Source of the DNA: Halobacteriales archaeon QH_6_64_20 | Lineage (GTDB): Archaea; Halobacteriota; Halobacteria; Halobacteriales; Halococcaceae | Length of the DNA: 36,911 nt | Direction of reading: 5' to 3' | NCBI GenBank assembly: GCA_003021235.1 | Contig: PXQR01000006.1 | Location: 1 to 36,911, forward strand | In this document: positions 34,895-36,911 of the stretch, piece after piece | Numbering within the stretch: position 1 is the stretch's first letter | How the letters are laid out: each line of letters starts with the position of its first letter | Notes under the pieces: model-generated | What the model was told of the DNA's origin: nothing | The model's database searches: none | Seen by the model: the letters and a program-made list of their open reading frames with translations, nothing else | Position numbers and translations under genes: made by a program

Positions 34895-36499
34895 TCAGTC
34901 GTCGCCGGTCGCGTCGGGGCGTGTCCTCGTACCCGAGGCCGGTTTGGCTACGAGGTCTTTCCGCCTCGCGTCCCACTCGGAGAAGACGTACACCAGCGCA
35001 ACGAGCGCGACGAGACCGGCCGGAAGCAAGACGAGTGGCGAGAGGCCGGTGACGCCGTAGAGCAGGTACATAAACGCCGTCGCGATGAGGACGGTGACGG
35101 CGTAGTACATCTGCGTGCGGACGTGATCGATGTGGTCCGATCCGGCAAAGGTCGAGGCGAGCACGGTGGTATCGGAGATCGGCGAGCAGTTGTCGCCGAA
35201 GATCGCGCCGCTGAACATCGCCCCGACCGCGATCGCGATGAACTGGGGATCGTTGCCGCCGATGTTCCAGGCCAGCGGGATGACGATCGGGGTCATGATC
35301 GACATCGTACCCCACGAGGTGCCGATCGCGAAGGCAATAAACGCGGAGGTCGCGAAGACGACGACCGGCAGTACCGCCGGGGAGACAAGCCCCGTCGCGT
35401 AGCTCGTCACATACGTGCCGGTTCCCAGTGCGGTAGCGACGGCGCCAAGCGACCACGCTAGTACGAGAATGCTTACGGCGGGGAGCATAGTCCCGAATCC
35501 ATCGAGAACGGTCTCCATCGTCTCGTCGAGGCTCATGACGTCGTGGACGAGCGCTAGGACGATGGCCACCGCGACCATGGTAAACGAGCCCCAGACGAGT
35601 GCGGTCGCGATGTTCGTGTTGTTGACCATCTCCACGAGGGTGCGGTCGGGAGCGTAGCCCATGAACACTGCCCCGCCGATGACGACGAGGACGAGCGCGA
35701 GCACCGGGAACAAGAACATCCGGAGCGGCGCGTCGTCGATCGCCGGTGCGCCCAGATCCTCCTTGATGCTCTGGAGCGGTTGTGCGTTCTCACGGATCAC
35801 CTCGCCGGTGCGCTGAGCACGGCTTTCGGCATCGAGCATCTCGCCGAAGTCCCGCTGGGAGATAACGATGATTCCGACCATCGCGATCGCGAGCAACGAG
35901 TACATATTAAAGGGGATGCTTTGCAGAAAGGTCGCGGCCGCGGACGGGGTCTGCTCGGCGATCCCCAGTTCGTTGTACTGGTTGGCGATGAGCCCGATCT
36001 CGAAGGCGACCCAACTGGAGATGCCGATCGTCGCGACAGGCGCGGCGGTCGAATCGAGGATGTAGGCTAATTTCTCGCGAGACATCTCCATCTCGTCGGC
36101 GAGGTCCTTCGTCGAACTGCCGACGATCGCGTTGTTCGCGTAATCGTCGAAGTTCCAGATAATGCCGAGTAACCACGCCGTGATCCCGACCTTGCGGTGG
36201 GAATCGACCCCCCTTGTAGCGAACCGCGCAATCGCGAGCGCGCCGCCCAGTCGCCAGATAAGCGCGATGCCGGCTCCTAGAAGAAGGGTGAAGACGAGGA
36301 TCTTCGCGTTGAAGGTACTCTCGCCGATCGAGGAGATGATCCAGTCGAACATCTGTGCCACGCCCACGCTACCGGAGTAGATGATGCCCCCGACCCATAC
36401 CCCAAGCAGCAGTGACAACATCGCCCGCCGCGTGGCGATCGCTAAGACGATCGCCAAAAGCGGCGGGACTAACGACAGTGCGCCGAAGTCGGATGCCAT
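34895..36499 (-). CDS. Na+/H+ antiporter, NhaC family
   Basis: A 534-residue membrane protein with about a dozen hydrophobic segments. FAIGTSWGTMSIMTPIVIPLAW and AVGAMFSGAIFGDNCSPISDTTVLASTFAGSDHIDHVRTQ are the hallmark NhaC motifs, and WNFDDYANNAIVGSSTKDLADEM lies in the first half. It probably swaps intracellular Na+ for H+. NhaC-like proteins can also carry other substrates (for example malate/lactate exchange), so the ion is inferred. A hydrophilic cytoplasmic loop of about 60 residues occurs after MLDAESRAQR. The gene has its own TATA-like element at 36523-36530 and shows no operon link to neighbours. Confidence 0.92.
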   Translation of the reverse strand: MASDFGALSLVPPLLAIVLAIATRRAMLSLLLGVWVGGIIYSGSVGVAQMFDWIISSIGESTFNAKILVFTLLLGAGIALIWRLGGALAIARFATRGVDSHRKVGITAWLLGIIWNFDDYANNAIVGSSTKDLADEMEMSREKLAYILDSTAAPVATIGISSWVAFEIGLIANQYNELGIAEQTPSAAATFLQSIPFNMYSLLAIAMVGIIVISQRDFGEMLDAESRAQRTGEVIRENAQPLQSIKEDLGAPAIDDAPLRMFLFPVLALVLVVIGGAVFMGYAPDRTLVEMVNNTNIATALVWGSFTMVAVAIVLALVHDVMSLDETMETVLDGFGTMLPAVSILVLAWSLGAVATALGTGTYVTSYATGLVSPAVLPVVVFATSAFIAFAIGTSWGTMSIMTPIVIPLAWNIGGNDPQFIAIAVGAMFSGAIFGDNCSPISDTTVLASTFAGSDHIDHVRTQMYYAVTVLIATAFMYLLYGVTGLSPLVLLPAGLVALVALVYVFSEWDARRKDLVAKPASGTRTRPDATGDD

Positions 36500-36522
36500 A
36501 GCAGGTGTGTATTACAACAACA

Positions 36523-36530
36523 CTAAAAAG
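36523..36530 (-). promoter_or_regulatory. TATA-like element of the NhaC-family gene
   Basis: On the - strand this reads ctttttag, 24-31 nt before the ATG at 36499, the leaderless spacing. Confidence 0.45.
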
Positions 36531-36636
36531 CGTTGCTACCAGTGCAGGGCGACGCTGCTAAGGAGTACAGTCCGTTCGCTACGCTACACGAGGTAACGAC
36601 ACTGTGTAGTCATTGCTCGAAAGGTGAAAAGAAGGA

Positions 36637-36712
36637 AGCCAAGGGCCGGATTTGAACCGGCGATGGGCGGCTCTGCAGGCCGCTGCGTTAGACCGGACTC
36701 TGCCACCTTGGC
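36637..36712 (-). tRNA. tRNA-Cys, anticodon GCA
   Basis: Read on the - strand the 76-nt cloverleaf has a perfect 7-bp acceptor stem (gccaagg with ccttggc, discriminator T), a 5-bp anticodon stem (gcggc/gccgc) and loop ctgcaga. The anticodon gca (plus-strand 36674-36676) decodes cysteine. A TPsiC arm with ggttcaaatcc is also present. No CCA is encoded and there is no intron. A TATA-like cgcttaagcg (36738-36747) lies 26-35 nt upstream. Confidence 0.95.
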
Positions 36713-36737
36713 ACGGTCGTACGTATCGGCGAGGTCC

Positions 36738-36747
36738 GCTTAAGCGT
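36738..36747 (-). promoter_or_regulatory. Box A-like promoter of tRNA-Cys
   Basis: The palindromic cgcttaagcg lies 26-35 nt before the tRNA 5' end, the distance of an archaeal TATA box. Confidence 0.4.
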
Positions 36748-36911
36748 AGCGGTCGCTCGAGACACAACGTACGGAGTACTCCGACGGGCGTACCGGAGTT
36801 GGTGCCGTCGCTCGTCGAGGAATGAAGTATGAATGAACGCTCTTCTGTAGGAGATTGTTGATAGCGCTCAGCTGCTGCTGGCGAGCCGAAGCGGGCAAGG
36901 GCACCGCGTCA
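36748..36911. other. Right end, no recognised gene
   Basis: A 12-nt palindrome cggagtactccg lies at 36772-36783. On the - strand one frame is open from the window edge to a stop near 36738 (57 codons, including LSAINNLLQKSVHSYFIP), but I recognise no family and no start can be seen. It may be the end of a gene that begins outside the window, or chance. Confidence 0.2.

Noticed and set aside
34740-35456. Long open frame on the - strand overlapping the NhaC gene
   Set aside because: It is the Arg-rich shadow of the NhaC frame; GC-rich codon bias produces such frames throughout the window.
1-36911. CRISPR arrays, integrases, insertion sequences with terminal repeats, or rRNA genes
   Set aside because: No regularly spaced repeats, recombinase motifs, paired terminal repeats or rRNA sequence were seen in either strand.

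Overview
The window looks like haloarchaeal chromosome. It is GC-rich, its proteins are acidic, and many genes start 0-10 nt after the expected transcription start of an archaeal TATA box (leaderless style). The two solute-binding proteins carry twin-arginine signals followed by a lipobox and a Gly/Ser-rich linker. A tRNA-Cys lies at the right end. I cannot name the genus from sequence alone. Gene calls rest on motif and family recognition; no database search was run.

Region 1 (1-16902) is a sugar or sugar-acid uptake and catabolism locus. It opens with the 3' end of a Gfo/Idh/MocA-type dehydrogenase. A first CUT1-type ABC importer follows: the ATPase on the + strand, and the binding protein and two permeases on the - strand. 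Next come three catabolic enzymes on the + strand: an enolase-superfamily acid-sugar dehydratase, a DapA-family lyase/aldolase, and a mannonate dehydratase (UxuA) homologue. A second complete CUT1 importer follows, then a family III CoA-transferase whose start overlaps the importer ATPase, then a cytoplasmic-looking sulfatase. The second binding protein has one frameshift and the sulfatase has two, both of the latter at C runs. The set suggests import of sulfated or acidic saccharides, cytoplasmic desulfation, and dehydration to 2-keto-3-deoxy acids.

Region 2 (16994-20225) holds an AtoE-type short-chain fatty acid transporter and a secreted NosD-like parallel beta-helix protein built of about 15 imperfect repeats of about 22-24 residues. 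Two adjacent perfect inverted repeats lie between this gene and the urease operon.

Region 3 (20449-26034) is a complete urease operon on the - strand, transcribed in the order ureB-ureC-ureA-ureG-ureD-ureE-ureF, with tight start/stop overlaps. The gamma and beta subunits have hydrophilic C-terminal extensions, the alpha subunit has an acidic internal insertion, and UreE has a long His-rich tail.

Region 4 (26507-34680) is a nitrogen-scavenging block: dihydropyrimidinase/hydantoinase, an N-carbamoyl amino-acid hydrolase of the M20 type, an amidase whose C terminus is disrupted, a class III aminotransferase with an unusual cysteine cluster, two small proteins, and a DAO-type FAD oxidoreductase. 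Together with urease it could release ammonia from pyrimidines, hydantoins, amides and urea. The right end has an NhaC-family antiporter and tRNA-Cys(GCA).
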